The notes: generated by a model from the letters alone, not told the origin. A stretch of DNA of 64,000 nucleotides from Clostridium thailandense (GCF_019207025.1 NZ_JAEEGC010000137.1:24311-88310), one strand, 5' to 3'; shown: positions 16,557 through 25,460, numbered from the stretch's first letter. Numbers and translations are program-made.

Positions 16557-16841
16557 TTATTCAGAATTGGATTTTACAGTGTTTTTAATTAGTCTTTCAA
16601 AAATTATGTGTACATATATTTGAACCGCATTATTTACAATATTTTCGATGGCCCTTTTAAAAAGGTTTCTAGCCATGTTAACCCGTACGTCTGTATCACT
16701 AACTAAGCGCAATTTAATGTTTTTGGATTCGCATATGGGTTCAAATGAATGCAAGATTTCTTTAATTGCGGGCACAATTTTATGCGGTATGAGTTCCTCT
16801 GGTCTGAATATGTTTAAAAGATCGGTAACTATATTATGCAT
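16557..16841 (-). pseudogene. Sensor histidine kinase fragment
   Basis: The frame reads MHNIVTDLLNIFRPEEL...LLVSDTDVRVN-like text and ends its recognisable part at NLFKRAIENIVNNAVQ, the N box of the HATPase domain. The dimerisation histidine segment is missing before it and the G1, F and G2 boxes are missing after it; the last 20 residues are unrelated. The fragment is about 94 residues of a normal 350 or more. It cannot bind ATP normally. Confidence 0.6.
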
Positions 16842-16910
16842 TTCTTAAAAAAGAACGAGTGAACAGCTAGATTAGAAGAAGTTTGTTTTGAAATATAATT
16901 CCAATTTGGT

Positions 16911-16940
16911 GGAGGCATAAATATTTAATATGCCTCCTTT
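16911..16940. terminator. Hairpin near the end of the kinase fragment
   Basis: GGAGGCATA and TATGCCTCC pair perfectly around a nine-base AT loop and are followed by TTTAGG. The short T tract makes termination on the plus strand weak. It lies between the kinase remnant and the pentapeptide gene end. Confidence 0.45.
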
Positions 16941-16999
16941 AGGTTATCTGTTTATATAGATACGGTAAATAGTATCATAAGTAAGTGAGGTTGATAATT

Positions 17000-17656
17000 T
17001 TAACTGTCGATATTGCTCAAAAACTTTATTATGTAACTTAAAGTGTAAAATTCCCTGTCCAGTTTTGTAACAATTGACTTTAGTCCCGTAATTATTGTTT
17101 CTTCCGTAAAATTTTCTAGTAGAAGCATAATATTTAATGTATTAAGGCCGCCGTCTTTTGTGTCAAGGACTCGTGATTTCTTTACATATTTGTTTTCCAT
17201 AGCTGTTAAAACAGCACTTCTTAACTCTTCGCTAATTTTTAATTTGGGCATTTCTTCAAAAATTCTGATGCCTGGGGCATTTATATCAATATTTTTAGCT
17301 TTTCTCATATCAGTAAATAAAAATATAGTATTTATAAATTTTACATCCTTGAAATTAGTATTTTCCAGCTTAACAGAGTCGAAAACAGTATTTTCAAAAA
17401 CAGCACTTTTAAAGTCACTGTCTTTTAAATTTGTTCCAATAAATTCTGCATATTTAAAGCTGCATCTGAAGAAATTGGTGGATTTAAAATGTGCTCCTCT
17501 AAAGCTTGCAAAATCAAAAATCGAGCCTGAAAAGTCGCAGTTATAACAGTTGCTTCTCTCTAGGTTTTTGTACATAAAATTTTTATTTTTTTTCTCTATA
17601 TTATTGTAGTTGAAATTTCTTGGAACACTTCTATTTGTAGCCATTATTCTCTTCAC
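17000..17656 (-). CDS. Pentapeptide-repeat protein
   Basis: The 218-residue protein has about 14 tandem five-residue repeats from residue 34 to 120 (for example NFSGSIFDFASFRGAHFKST, FEN-TVFDS, LENTNFKD), with F or L in the centre of each repeat. Such repeats form a right-handed beta-helix. Some relatives (Qnr, MfpA) bind DNA gyrase, but nothing here shows that role. The C-terminal 90 residues are helical and not repetitive. It overlaps the DEAD-box helicase gene by about 26 bases, or 14 if the second ATG at 17644 is used, so the two are co-transcribed. Confidence 0.85.
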   Translation of the reverse strand: MKRIMATNRSVPRNFNYNNIEKKNKNFMYKNLERSNCYNCDFSGSIFDFASFRGAHFKSTNFFRCSFKYAEFIGTNLKDSDFKSAVFENTVFDSVKLENTNFKDVKFINTIFLFTDMRKAKNIDINAPGIRIFEEMPKLKISEELRSAVLTAMENKYVKKSRVLDTKDGGLNTLNIMLLLENFTEETIITGLKSIVTKLDREFYTLSYIIKFLSNIDS

Positions 17657-18758
17657 CTAAGTCCCTTCTTGGTATTTTAAATTTAATAGCTTTTTCTATT
17701 TCTTCAAGTCTCAATCTGTCTTTTGGGTCAATAAATAGGCAGGTGTAACCTTCCTCTCCGGCTCTTCCGGTTCTGCCGATTCGATGTATATAGCTTTCTG
17801 TGCTTTCAGGTATGTCATAGTTATATATATGGCTAACTCCGCTTATATCAAGCCCTCTAGAGGCTACATCCGTTGCTATTAAGTATTGAAGATCACCATT
17901 TCTAAAGGATTTCATTATTCTTTCACGTTTTGACTGAAGTATATCGCTGTGCAGCTTTTCACAGTTGTAGCCTCGCTTATATAGTGCTGCTTCCAGTTCA
18001 TCTGCTCTTCTTTTGGTTCTGCAAAATATTATAGCCATATATGGATTGTCTTGATTGAGCACAATACACAAAGCATCCTGTTTTTTTCTGTCTGTAGTTT
18101 CTACTACCTGCTGTTTAATAGCATCAAGAGTTACTTCTTCTTTATTTACTGTTACTTCTAACGGCTCTTTCGTGTATCTATAGGCTAGTCTTTTAACATC
18201 TGAATTTATGGTTGCAGAGAAACAAAGGGTTTGGCGTTTTTTAGAAGTTTCTCTTATGATTGCCTCCACCTCATTTTTAAAGCCCATTAAAAGCATTTGA
18301 TCTGCTTCATCCAGTACAAAGGTTTTTAATTTACTTAAATCTATAGCTTTTCTTTCAAGATGATCAAGAAGTCTTCCTGGAGTTGCAATAACAAGATGGA
18401 TACCCGTTTTTAGCTTCTTAAGCTGGGACCCAACATCCTTGCCTCCATAGGCTGCCAATATATTAACATCCTTAGCTTGTTTAAGCTTCAGAGCTTCCTG
18501 AGTTATCTGAAGGGCAAGCTCTCTTGTAGGAGTTAAAATTAAGGCTTGAACTGCATCAATCTTAAGTGAAATATTTTCAAAAATGGGAAGCAAGAACGCT
18601 AGTGTTTTTCCTGTGCCGGTTTGAGATTCTACTATAACATCTCTTCCGTTCTTTATAAGACCGATACTTTCGGATTGAACCAGTGTGGGCTCAGTGATGC
18701 CATTATTTTTTAATATCTTTACTATATCTTCGCTGATTCCTAATTGGTTAAAATTCAT
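17631..18758 (-). CDS. DEAD-box RNA helicase
   Basis: The 375-residue protein contains all core motifs in order: Q motif near residue 20, SQTGTGKT (I), PTRELALQ (Ia), TPGRLLDHL, LDEADQML (II), SAT (III), FCRTKRRADE, ATDVASRGLDI and HRIGRTGRAG (VI). It lacks the RNA-binding C-terminal tail of CshA/DeaD, so it is a minimal core helicase. Expected roles are ribosome assembly or RNA remodelling, often cold-linked, and a cold-shock protein gene lies 1 kb away. The downstream pentapeptide gene overlaps its end. Confidence 0.95.
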   Translation of the reverse strand: MNFNQLGISEDIVKILKNNGITEPTLVQSESIGLIKNGRDVIVESQTGTGKTLAFLLPIFENISLKIDAVQALILTPTRELALQITQEALKLKQAKDVNILAAYGGKDVGSQLKKLKTGIHLVIATPGRLLDHLERKAIDLSKLKTFVLDEADQMLLMGFKNEVEAIIRETSKKRQTLCFSATINSDVKRLAYRYTKEPLEVTVNKEEVTLDAIKQQVVETTDRKKQDALCIVLNQDNPYMAIIFCRTKRRADELEAALYKRGYNCEKLHSDILQSKRERIMKSFRNGDLQYLIATDVASRGLDISGVSHIYNYDIPESTESYIHRIGRTGRAGEEGYTCLFIDPKDRLRLEEIEKAIKFKIPRRDLGEENNGYK

Positions 18759-18913
18759 TATCTTCTACCTCTCTTGTTATAGTGTTCCATTTATAAAGTT
18801 AAATTAATACATGTGGAAGAAAGTGTTGGTGATTAATAGTGGATAGTGTGTGGAGAAAATAAAAATGAGATCATACATAATAAAAGTTTATATATGTTCT
18901 CACCTTTATCTAT

Positions 18914-19456
18914 TTACTGAAAGAAATCCTCAATGCTAGTGGCTTCAATATCAGCAACACCTATATATCTAAGAGTCATATCAGGTGTGGAGTGATTAAA
19001 TAAGTTCTGCAGCAAGGCGATATCGTTATGCTTTTTATAATGGTGATACCCAAAGGTTTTTCGGAGTGTATGGGTGCAGATATCATCTAGACCAAGTTTT
19101 CCGCTTATTTGATTTATCCACTTATAGGCTTGCTTGTCTGTTATAGGCTTTTTTCCACCTTTTTTACTTGGAAAAAGCAGATCCCCTGCAGACATTCCAA
19201 GTATAAACTTCTCAATTTCATTGTGAATTTCAGGAGACACGGCATATTTCAACGATCTGCCGGTTCTGCTTTCCTTTACTTCAATTTGAGACTTGTTTTT
19301 TACATCCCAAACTATAAGATTTAGTATATCTATAATTTTTAAGCCTGTATTTATTGCTATATCAAATAGTAAGTAATTTCTATATCCGACCTTAAGTAAT
19401 TCTGATTTTAGCGTATTAATTAAGTTAGTATCCTTTATTGGCTGAATAAGTTTCAT
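18914..19456 (-). CDS. Small tyrosine recombinase / phage-type integrase
   Basis: The 180-residue protein is a single catalytic domain. The motif HTLRKTFGYHHYKK gives the His-x-x-Arg pair, and NHSTPDMTLRYIG holds the final His and the nucleophile Tyr. The first catalytic arginine position, usually TGLRISD, reads TGLKIID, with lysine instead. I start at the ATG at 19456, which has GGGAGAAAC before it; an earlier in-frame start adds 21 residues of unlikely sequence. Short integrases like this are frequent in clostridia. There are no obvious att sites or mobile genes alongside. Confidence 0.8.
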   Translation of the reverse strand: MKLIQPIKDTNLINTLKSELLKVGYRNYLLFDIAINTGLKIIDILNLIVWDVKNKSQIEVKESRTGRSLKYAVSPEIHNEIEKFILGMSAGDLLFPSKKGGKKPITDKQAYKWINQISGKLGLDDICTHTLRKTFGYHHYKKHNDIALLQNLFNHSTPDMTLRYIGVADIEATSIEDFFQ

Positions 19457-19753
19457 ATTGTTTCTCCCTCTCAATGGAAGCTCAATTAAAACTTTCTGGC
19501 TGCCATATCCTTTAATCATATACTATTCATAAGAATTATACAAATAATTAATATAAATGAGCTAATTAAAAAGAATAACTTGTTTTATTTAATAAACTAT
19601 GTTATTCTTAATGAGAACTTAAATTAATGGTTAACAATTCAACAAAATATATTTCAATTAGTACTTTCCACGTATAGTATGATGATATGGGAATTTTATT
19701 AGTGAATTAGTACAATGAGTTTAAGAATAATAAAATTTCGGAGGTACAGTTAG

Positions 19754-19951
19754 ATGACTGGTACAGTAAAATGGTTTAATTCAGAAAAAGGCTTTGGATT
19801 TATTACAGGAGAAGACGGAAAAGATGTTTTTGCACACTTTTCTCAAATAAAATCAGAAGGTTATAAGTCACTTGAAGAAGGTCAAAAGGTTTCTTTTGAT
19901 GTTGTAAAAGGACCAAAAGGACCTCAAGCAGAAAATATTACAGCTATCTAA
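19754..19951 (+). CDS. Cold-shock protein (CspA/CspB family)
   Basis: The 65-residue protein is a typical cold-shock OB fold: MTGTVKWFNSEKGFGFI carries RNP1 (KGFGFI), and DVFAHFSQI carries RNP2. It binds single-stranded nucleic acid and acts as an RNA chaperone. The start has CGGAGGT at the right distance, and a strong terminator follows. The 297-base spacer before it, shared with the divergent integrase, is AT-rich and should hold the promoter and a leader. I see no clear cold-box there. Confidence 0.95.
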   Translation: MTGTVKWFNSEKGFGFITGEDGKDVFAHFSQIKSEGYKSLEEGQKVSFDVVKGPKGPQAENITAI

Positions 19952-19981
19952 ATTAATGCAATTTAATTAGTGTATATTTTA

Positions 19982-20016
19982 ACTCTCGAATAGATATTGT
20001 ATTCGAGGGTTTTTTG
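19982..20016 (+). terminator. Terminator of the cold-shock gene
   Basis: CTCGAATA and TATTCGAG pair around a short loop, followed by GGGTTTTTTG. It lies about 30 bases after the stop codon. Confidence 0.85.
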
Positions 20017-20205
20017 CGTGCGCCCAGTATCGGAGCAATCTAACATATGAAAGTACCAGGCGTAGGAATAAGGTGTTCATTGTGAGGTGGAATCTGAAAG
20101 AAGCTTTAAGCAAATTTAGAGTTTGACGAATAGAAACTATATTATGCATATATATGTTAGATAAAGTTTCCTAAATTAAAGAATAAAACCTTTGATAGTG
20201 GCGTT

Positions 20206-20234
20206 GACGGTGAACCGTAACATAAATAGTGTTC
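20206..20234 (+). repeat. Recurring hairpin element, copy A
   Basis: GACGGTGAACCGTA followed by ACATAAATA is one of four related elements in this window (also 26214, 37054 and 40524). The core is a short hairpin with arms ACGG/CCGT and loop TGAA. It lies directly before the DUF1189-like remnant. Confidence 0.55.
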
Positions 20235-20278
20235 AAGGAATAAAGCATAGTGAAGGTATTTTAATATTAAAAGATAAA

Positions 20279-20640
20279 ATGATTCAAAAAAAGAATAAAG
20301 TACAAACACAAGTAACTGATTTCAAATCATTTCAAGGAGCTACTATTAACAAAAATATGGTAAATAGATACTTACCTTCTGCAAATGCTATTATACCATT
20401 TATCTTTCTAGGAAATATTTTTGTGTATTTCTTTGGAGAAATCTTAAGTTCTTTATTTTTAGCTATATTTGCTCTTATAATTAATGGGATTTTTAAGACA
20501 AATTTAAGGTATGGACAATTGTATAGCCTAAGCATTTATGCATTAACTACTCCAATTATAATAGGTACATTGTTTAAAAACCTATTTCAAAAGCCTTTTG
20601 ACAGTCTAAAGGAAATTGTGAGTTTCTATGCGCCGACTTC
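20279..20640 (+). pseudogene. DUF1189-like membrane protein fragment
   Basis: From about 20365 the frame reads RYLPSANAIIPFIFLGNIF, FFGEILSSLFLAIFALIING and RYGQLYSLSIYALTTPIIIG, three hydrophobic segments I recognise from the C-terminal half of DUF1189 membrane proteins. The N-terminal half is missing. After about 20610 the frame is fused to unrelated sequence that is really another gene out of frame. It appears to be a fragment left by a deletion; translation from the ATG at 20279 is possible but no clear ribosome site is visible. Confidence 0.55.
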
Positions 20641-20925
20641 TCTTTTTCTGAGAAGCGGTCAGCTTTATATGAGGATGCCCCTGCAGGTTCCTGTCTTCAT
20701 GGTGTTAGTGAAGAAGGAATATTGTTTCGAGATATTGCTAAAGCAATCGCTAAACGTCATAATCTGCCAGTTATGAGTATTTCTCATGAAGATGCAGAAA
20801 AACATTTTGGCTGGCTTTCTCAGTTTGTTTTAAGTGATAATCCGGTTTCAAGTGCGCTCACACAGGAGTTGCTGGGATGGAATCCGAAAAATCCTGCCTT
20901 GATTGAGGATATTCTAGGAGTATAA
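20641..20925 (+). pseudogene. C-terminal remnant of an NAD(P)-dependent epimerase/SDR
   Basis: Reading from 20641 in the frame that ends at 20925 gives SALYEDAPAGSCLHGVSEEG, then IAKAIAKRHNLPVMSISHEDA and FGWLSQFVLSDNPVSSALTQ, ending LLGWNPKNPALIEDILGV. This is the last third of an extended SDR/NAD-dependent epimerase family protein. The Rossmann half is lost and the fragment is joined, out of frame, to the DUF1189 remnant. Its GC content is higher than that of its surroundings. Confidence 0.65.
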
Positions 20926-20931
20926 AATTTC

Positions 20932-20975
20932 AAGGAAGCATACTTACTCACCATCTTATAGTATGCTTCCTTTTC
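20932..20975. terminator. Bidirectional terminator
   Basis: AGGAAGCATAC and GTATGCTTCCT pair perfectly around a 17-base loop, with A and T tracts on the two sides. It can end both the epimerase remnant and the convergent EFR1 gene. Confidence 0.8.
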
Positions 20976-21007
20976 ATATTCTGATAAGATTTTAATTTGA
21001 GTATGTT

Positions 21008-21787
21008 TTATGATTTTTGAATGAGATCATTTACCTTTATGTCTGGATGGTGATAACGCCCTTTTTTAACAGTCGCTTTCTTATATTGTATAGATTTTTG
21101 AGGGCACCATTGCATGCAAGCAAGACAGGACTCACATTGATTGTCCCATTTTGGTTTTCCTTCATACATAACTATATTGCTTGCAGGACATACCTTTGAG
21201 CATAAGCCGCATCCTATACATTTTTCATCAGTCCAGAAATTTTTGCCCATAGCTTTTGGCCTAAAAGTAGCTGTGTATAGTAAGTTATAAACAGGACTCA
21301 TAATAGCATTAGTCTTATATTCAACATATTGGCCGTTTTTTATAGCAGAGGCTATTGTATAAACTTGCTCTTTTTCGTTCTTAAAAAGTTTATTCTGTTC
21401 TTCTTCGGAAACAGTTTGAAACATGAGCTGATCGCTGCCAGGCATAAATACACTAAAAGATGCAGCCAATTTAATGCCTTTTTTGTTTAGTATTTTTTTC
21501 ATTTGATCAAGGGCAGCCCCTATCATCCCGCCACAGGTTGCTATAGTAAAAATATAGGTATGTTTACTTAGCTGCAAGTTTTCTATAAAGTTTTTTACCA
21601 TCACAGGTATTCCAAAATTATATACAGGAAATACAAAGCCTATTTTATCTGATTTAGTGTCTTTAGAAATGGACATATTTTTCTTAGAAATTTGTACAAT
21701 TTTAGAATCTGTTAACTGTTCACTCAAATCCTTTGCTACCATTAGACTGTTTCCTGTAGCTGAAAAATAATAAATTGTTGTATTCAT
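21008..21787 (-). CDS. EFR1-family ferredoxin (flavodoxin-ferredoxin fusion)
   Basis: The 259-residue protein starts with a flavodoxin domain (TIYYFSATGNSLMVAKDL, with the phosphate loop SATGNS) to about residue 150. It ends with two [4Fe-4S] motifs, CIGCGLCSKVCP and CESCLACMQWCP, near residues 185-230. EFR1 proteins pass electrons inside the cell between flavin and iron-sulfur carriers. The chosen ATG at 21787 has AAGGAGTG upstream; a longer frame would add 11 residues. It is divergent from an HxlR regulator with a palindromic site between them. Confidence 0.92.
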   Translation of the reverse strand: MNTTIYYFSATGNSLMVAKDLSEQLTDSKIVQISKKNMSISKDTKSDKIGFVFPVYNFGIPVMVKNFIENLQLSKHTYIFTIATCGGMIGAALDQMKKILNKKGIKLAASFSVFMPGSDQLMFQTVSEEEQNKLFKNEKEQVYTIASAIKNGQYVEYKTNAIMSPVYNLLYTATFRPKAMGKNFWTDEKCIGCGLCSKVCPASNIVMYEGKPKWDNQCESCLACMQWCPQKSIQYKKATVKKGRYHHPDIKVNDLIQKS

Positions 21788-21850
21788 AGTTAGATCACTC
21801 CTTGATTTTTTATAGTACATTTATTATACTTAGAACAAAAATACAGCACA

Positions 21851-21890
21851 AGTACGCAGAATATACGAACTAAGTATGCTTGACCGTACT
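21851..21890. promoter_or_regulatory. Probable HxlR operator
   Basis: AGTACG at 21851-21856 and CGTACT at 21885-21890 form an inverted repeat, with an extra AAGTATG half-site between them. It lies in the spacer between the divergent EFR1 and HxlR genes. HxlR proteins commonly bind such GTAC-type repeats. Confidence 0.5.
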
Positions 21891-21921
21891 GAATTTTAGA
21901 ATTTGAGGGGGAATTAATTAA

Positions 21922-22275
21922 ATGAAAGATATAACATTTAAGGAGTATCAAGAGAAGATAAGAGAAATAAAAATCGATAAAAATTGTGGAGCATATAAAA
22001 CCCTAGAGATTTTTCAAGGAAAATGGAATATTCGAGTACTATTTGAGTTGATAAAATACGACTCTATTCGTTTTGGTGATTTAAAAAAACAAATAGGAGA
22101 AATAACTAATACAATGCTCACTTCTACACTCCGAGATTTAGAAAGCAAGGGCTTAGTTGATAGAACTCAATTTAATGAAATCCCACCACATGTTGAGTAC
22201 TCACTATCTCAAGCAGGAAAAGATTTGTACCCCATTTTTGTTGAAATGATGAGATGGAGCAATAATCATCAGTAA
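21922..22275 (+). CDS. HxlR-family regulator
   Basis: The 117-residue protein shows the HxlR pattern: KTLEIFQGKWNIRVLFEL, RFGDLKKQIGEITNTMLTST and LRDLESKGLVDRTQFNEIPP, then VEYSLSQAGKDL. HxlR proteins are dimeric winged-helix regulators, often redox- or electrophile-sensing. The divergent ferredoxin gene is the probable target. Only Cys23 is conserved near the N-terminus, at the position used for thiol sensing in relatives such as HypR. AGGGGG precedes the ATG. Confidence 0.92.
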   Translation: MKDITFKEYQEKIREIKIDKNCGAYKTLEIFQGKWNIRVLFELIKYDSIRFGDLKKQIGEITNTMLTSTLRDLESKGLVDRTQFNEIPPHVEYSLSQAGKDLYPIFVEMMRWSNNHQ

Positions 22276-22426
22276 TTACATAAACTTTAAATTTTGATGA
22301 TTCTTAATTATATTATGAAAAAAATGTGATACAATTTTCATATCGAATAAAATCACAATCGTAGGATTTTATGAATTAATATATTTAAATGGTTTACATA
22401 AATATTGAAGCCTATATTAATAAAAT

Positions 22427-22457
22427 CTTAAGGTTTTATTAAGAAAATTATTATGAT
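22427..22457 (+). promoter_or_regulatory. VanR box before vanR
   Basis: CTTAAG-N5-ATTAAG (22427-22443) is a direct repeat with an 11-base period, followed after eight bases by TATGAT as a possible -10. Three-part versions of the same box precede the carboxypeptidase gene and vanZ. OmpR-type regulators bind such tandem half-sites, so vanR is probably autoregulated. Confidence 0.6.
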
Positions 22458-22519
22458 ATAAATTTTGGTTTGCAGTACTATAATAATGAGTGTTTAATCA
22501 GGAGGAAGAGATAGAACTT

Positions 22520-23218
22520 ATGAGTATCAATATTTTAGTTGTAGACGATGAACAGTCCATAGCGAACCTAATTGAAGTTTATTTAAAAAATGAAGGTTTT
22601 ACAATATACAAATTTTATAACGGTCAAGATGCGCTTCGGTGTGTTGAGTCAGAACAGTTAGGGCTTGCGATACTTGATGTCATGCTGCCGGATATTGATG
22701 GCTTTACTCTCTGTCAGAAAATTAGGGAAAATCATAATTTCCCTGTTATTATGCTGACTGCTAAAGATGAGGAAATTGACAAAATTACCGGGTTGACGCT
22801 AGGTGCGGATGATTACATAACAAAACCGTTTCGACCTTTGGAGCTTGTTGCCCGTGTCAAGGCGCAGCTTCGGAGATTTACTAAATATAATTCTTCAGAG
22901 TTAAACAAGGAAGAACACTTGATTGCTTTCTCCGGATTGGTATTGGACTTGGATATCCATGAATGTACATTAAATGAGAAAAAGCTATCCCTCACACCTA
23001 CAGAATTTTCAATTCTTTGGGTCCTTTGTTCCAATCGAGGACGGGTGGTCAGTTCGGAAGAATTGTTCCATGAGGTATGGGGAGACAAATATTTTACTAA
23101 CAGCAATAATACGGTAATGGTTCATATCCGCCATTTAAGAGAAAAAATGCACGACAGCGCAGAACATCCTAAATATATCAAAACGGTATGGGGGGTTGGC
23201 TATAAAATTGAAAAGTAA
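22520..23218 (+). CDS. vanR: VanR-like OmpR-family response regulator
   Basis: The 232-residue protein has a receiver domain (VVDDEQS acidic pocket, LDVMLPDIDG with the phosphorylated Asp near 53, and KPFRPLELVARVKAQLRR after it). It is followed by an OmpR winged helix ending YIKTVWGVGYKIEK. From memory it follows enterococcal VanR of the vanA type closely along its whole length. I use the ATG at 22520; an in-frame GTG ten codons earlier contains the AGGAGG site. Its gene overlaps that of the kinase by 23 bases, the same arrangement as in vanA. It should activate the three promoters carrying the 11-base period boxes. Confidence 0.93.
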   Translation: MSINILVVDDEQSIANLIEVYLKNEGFTIYKFYNGQDALRCVESEQLGLAILDVMLPDIDGFTLCQKIRENHNFPVIMLTAKDEEIDKITGLTLGADDYITKPFRPLELVARVKAQLRRFTKYNSSELNKEEHLIAFSGLVLDLDIHECTLNEKKLSLTPTEFSILWVLCSNRGRVVSSEELFHEVWGDKYFTNSNNTVMVHIRHLREKMHDSAEHPKYIKTVWGVGYKIEK

Positions 23219-24335
23219 AAGTGACAAAAGAAGTAATGATTATACCAAAATAGAAAGAAAAGTATTTTTTCGAATGCTTCTAATTATTTTTGCCACGGTT
23301 ACAACTGTTTATCTATTACGCAATATCCTGCGGGGGCGGATTGGGGATCGTATTGTCCGATTTTTAGTCATTGCTTTTAGGTTTGAAAATTCGGACGCAA
23401 TGACAATCTATCAGTTGATGATTCGCAATAATATGGATATGATCCTTTTTGTTGTAATCTTAATATTTTTAATTATCCTTTTTCGGTTTTCTGCTTCTTG
23501 GTTTACAAAATATTTTGATGAGATCAGCGCTGGAATGGATAAACTTACTGAGGAATCTGATAATGAAATTACGCTATCACCAGAATTAGATTTTATGGAA
23601 AATAAGCTTAATCAAATAAAAAACAACTTAGAAAAGCAAAAAAAAGCTGCACTTGATGCCGAGCGGCGCAAAAATGATTTGGTAGTTTACTTGGCTCATG
23701 ATATAAAGACACCTTTAACCTCTGTTATAGGATACTTAAGTCTTCTGGATGAAGCTCCTGACATGCCTCCTAAGCAGAAGGCAAAATATGTTGGTGTTAC
23801 CTTGGAAAAAGCTTATCGATTAGAGCAGCTTATAAATGAGTTTTTTGAGATCACAAGATTTAACCTCCAAACTATTGTCTTGAATAAAGAAAAAATCAAT
23901 TTACTGTTTATGCTCCAGCAGATTGCAGATGAATTCTATCCAATGCTGGCTCCACAGGAAAAGCGAGTGTCCGTCAATGTGACTGAAGGACTCACTCTAT
24001 TGGGAGATGCAGATAAACTGGCTCGTGTGTTCAATAACATTTTGAAAAATGCGATAGCCTATAGCTATGAGAACAGCGTCATTGACATTTCTGCGGAGCA
24101 GCAGGACAAAAATATAGTTATAACTTTTACTAATCAAGGAAATCCAATCCCGCAGGCAAAGCTTGAAACTATTTTTGAAAAATTTTACCGATTAGATTCT
24201 GCACGTTCCACAAACACCGGTGGAGCAGGGCTGGGTTTGGCAATTGCACAAGAAATTGTCACGGTTCACGATGGAACAATCTCTGTGGTAAGCAACATTG
24301 AAAATACTACATTTACAGTAAAGCTTCCATCATAA
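23196..24335 (+). CDS. vanS: VanS-like sensor histidine kinase
   Basis: The 379-residue membrane kinase has two membrane segments (about residues 27-45 and 88-103) with a short outer loop, then the dimerisation motif YLAHDIKTPLTSVIGYLSLL (His near 173). The N box FNNILKNAIAYS and G boxes TGGAGLGLAIA follow. It closely follows enterococcal VanS, including the TTG start inside the end of vanR. VanS senses glycopeptide or cell-wall stress and phosphorylates VanR. There is no HAMP signature, as in VanS. The stop codon overlaps the first VanR half-site of the next promoter. Confidence 0.93.
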   Translation: MAIKLKSKSDKRSNDYTKIERKVFFRMLLIIFATVTTVYLLRNILRGRIGDRIVRFLVIAFRFENSDAMTIYQLMIRNNMDMILFVVILIFLIILFRFSASWFTKYFDEISAGMDKLTEESDNEITLSPELDFMENKLNQIKNNLEKQKKAALDAERRKNDLVVYLAHDIKTPLTSVIGYLSLLDEAPDMPPKQKAKYVGVTLEKAYRLEQLINEFFEITRFNLQTIVLNKEKINLLFMLQQIADEFYPMLAPQEKRVSVNVTEGLTLLGDADKLARVFNNILKNAIAYSYENSVIDISAEQQDKNIVITFTNQGNPIPQAKLETIFEKFYRLDSARSTNTGGAGLGLAIAQEIVTVHDGTISVVSNIENTTFTVKLPS

Positions 24336-24375
24336 GAAAATCTTAAGAAGTTCATAAGATGGAATTCCAACATAG
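24331..24375 (+). promoter_or_regulatory. VanR-dependent promoter before the carboxypeptidase
   Basis: CATAAG-N5-CTTAAG-N5-CATAAG starts at 24331, 24342 and 24353: three half-sites with an exact 11-base period. AATTCCAACATAGCT follows four bases later and recurs almost identically (AATTCCAACATCGCT) after the triplet at 25413-25440. The element overlaps the end of vanS. Confidence 0.7.
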
Positions 24376-24428
24376 CTCCTTATTCTGTGTTTAAATAATA
24401 TCAGCACAAAATAAGGAGTTGTTTTATT

Positions 24429-25403
24429 ATGGTACGAAAACTAAAAAAGCAAAAGCCCAAAATACTAATATTTGTAACATTTCTATTGATGGTTGGAATT
24501 GTTGCTTTTGCTTATAAATTCATCATTATTCAAGGATATCAGCATATCTTTGACAAAGAATATGACGATAGAACGACATCGGCTCTCCTATCAAAGATAG
24601 AACCCGATCCCTATGTTTCCATATCTCCCGATAAGCTGAATAGTCCTAACGCGATTCTGATCCGTTTAAAAGATAAAACTACTCTAATGCAAAAAAATAG
24701 CGAAGAGAAAATTTATCCAGCTTCTTTGACTAAAATGATGACAGTCATTGTTGCAATAGAAAATTTACCTAATATGAAGGAAGAAATCAAACTGACAAAT
24801 TCTACGTTTAAGGGGCTGTATGGAGCAGATGCATCAATGGCAGGTTTTCAATCAGGGGAACAAGTAATGGCAATAGATCTGTTATACGGGGCACTGCTGC
24901 CAAGCGGTGCGGAGTGCTGTATTGGGCTTGCCGATCAAATTGCGGGGTCAGAGCAGAATTTTGTAAAAATGATGAATCAAAAGGCGGCTGATCTTGGTAT
25001 GAAAAACACCCATTTTCAAAATGTGACAGGGCTTCATAATAAAAACCATTACACAACAGTGAAGGATCTAGGTATTCTTCTAAGCTATGCTTTGAAAAAT
25101 GATACTTTCAGGGAGATTTTTACTTCATCCCGTCATTCTACTGGACCTACGAATAAGCACCCTGGTGGGATAACCTTTTACAGTACTATGTTTGAAGAAC
25201 TTAAGAATCAAAACATTACTGGTGGGGAAATTTTAGGAGGGAAAACTGGATATACCGATAAGGCTGGCCTATGCCTCGCGAGTCTAGCCAAAGTGGGTAG
25301 ACAAGAATATATTCTGATTTCAACTGGAGCAAAAGGAGACCACCATTCTAAGCAGTATAATATTACCGATGCGTTAGCTGTATACAACAGTATAGGGAAA
25401 TAA
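24429..25403 (+). CDS. D-alanyl-D-alanine carboxypeptidase, S11 family
   Basis: The 324-residue protein has one N-terminal membrane anchor (about residues 14-33) and an outside penicillin-binding domain. The catalytic S-x-x-K is in PASLTKMMTV near residue 100, the second motif reads PSGAECC (S-G-A rather than S-x-N), and GGKTGYTDKAG holds the KTG. It should remove the terminal D-Ala from peptidoglycan stem peptides outside the membrane, lowering the target of glycopeptides. In van clusters this job is done by VanY (M15 or S11 type). It is the first gene after vanRS and has a triple VanR box, but no D-Ala-D-Lac or D-Ala-D-Ser ligase is present. Confidence 0.9.
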   Translation: MVRKLKKQKPKILIFVTFLLMVGIVAFAYKFIIIQGYQHIFDKEYDDRTTSALLSKIEPDPYVSISPDKLNSPNAILIRLKDKTTLMQKNSEEKIYPASLTKMMTVIVAIENLPNMKEEIKLTNSTFKGLYGADASMAGFQSGEQVMAIDLLYGALLPSGAECCIGLADQIAGSEQNFVKMMNQKAADLGMKNTHFQNVTGLHNKNHYTTVKDLGILLSYALKNDTFREIFTSSRHSTGPTNKHPGGITFYSTMFEELKNQNITGGEILGGKTGYTDKAGLCLASLAKVGRQEYILISTGAKGDHHSKQYNITDALAVYNSIGK

Positions 25404-25412
25404 TAAGTTCTT

Positions 25413-25460
25413 CATAAGAATTTATTAAGATTTTCATAAGCAAAAATTCCAACATCGCTT
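25413..25460 (+). promoter_or_regulatory. VanR-dependent promoter before vanZ
   Basis: CATAAG-N5-ATTAAG-N5-CATAAG begins at 25413, 25424 and 25435 with an exact 11-base period, then AATTCCAACATCGCT. This copies the layout before the carboxypeptidase gene. A degenerate frame (GTGAATACTTATAGAGAAG) of unknown origin lies between it and vanZ. Confidence 0.65.

Noticed and set aside
17160..17546. 128-codon plus-strand frame inside the pentapeptide gene
   Set aside because: It is the antisense of the regular F/L repeat pattern, which keeps the opposite frame open. It has no ribosome site.
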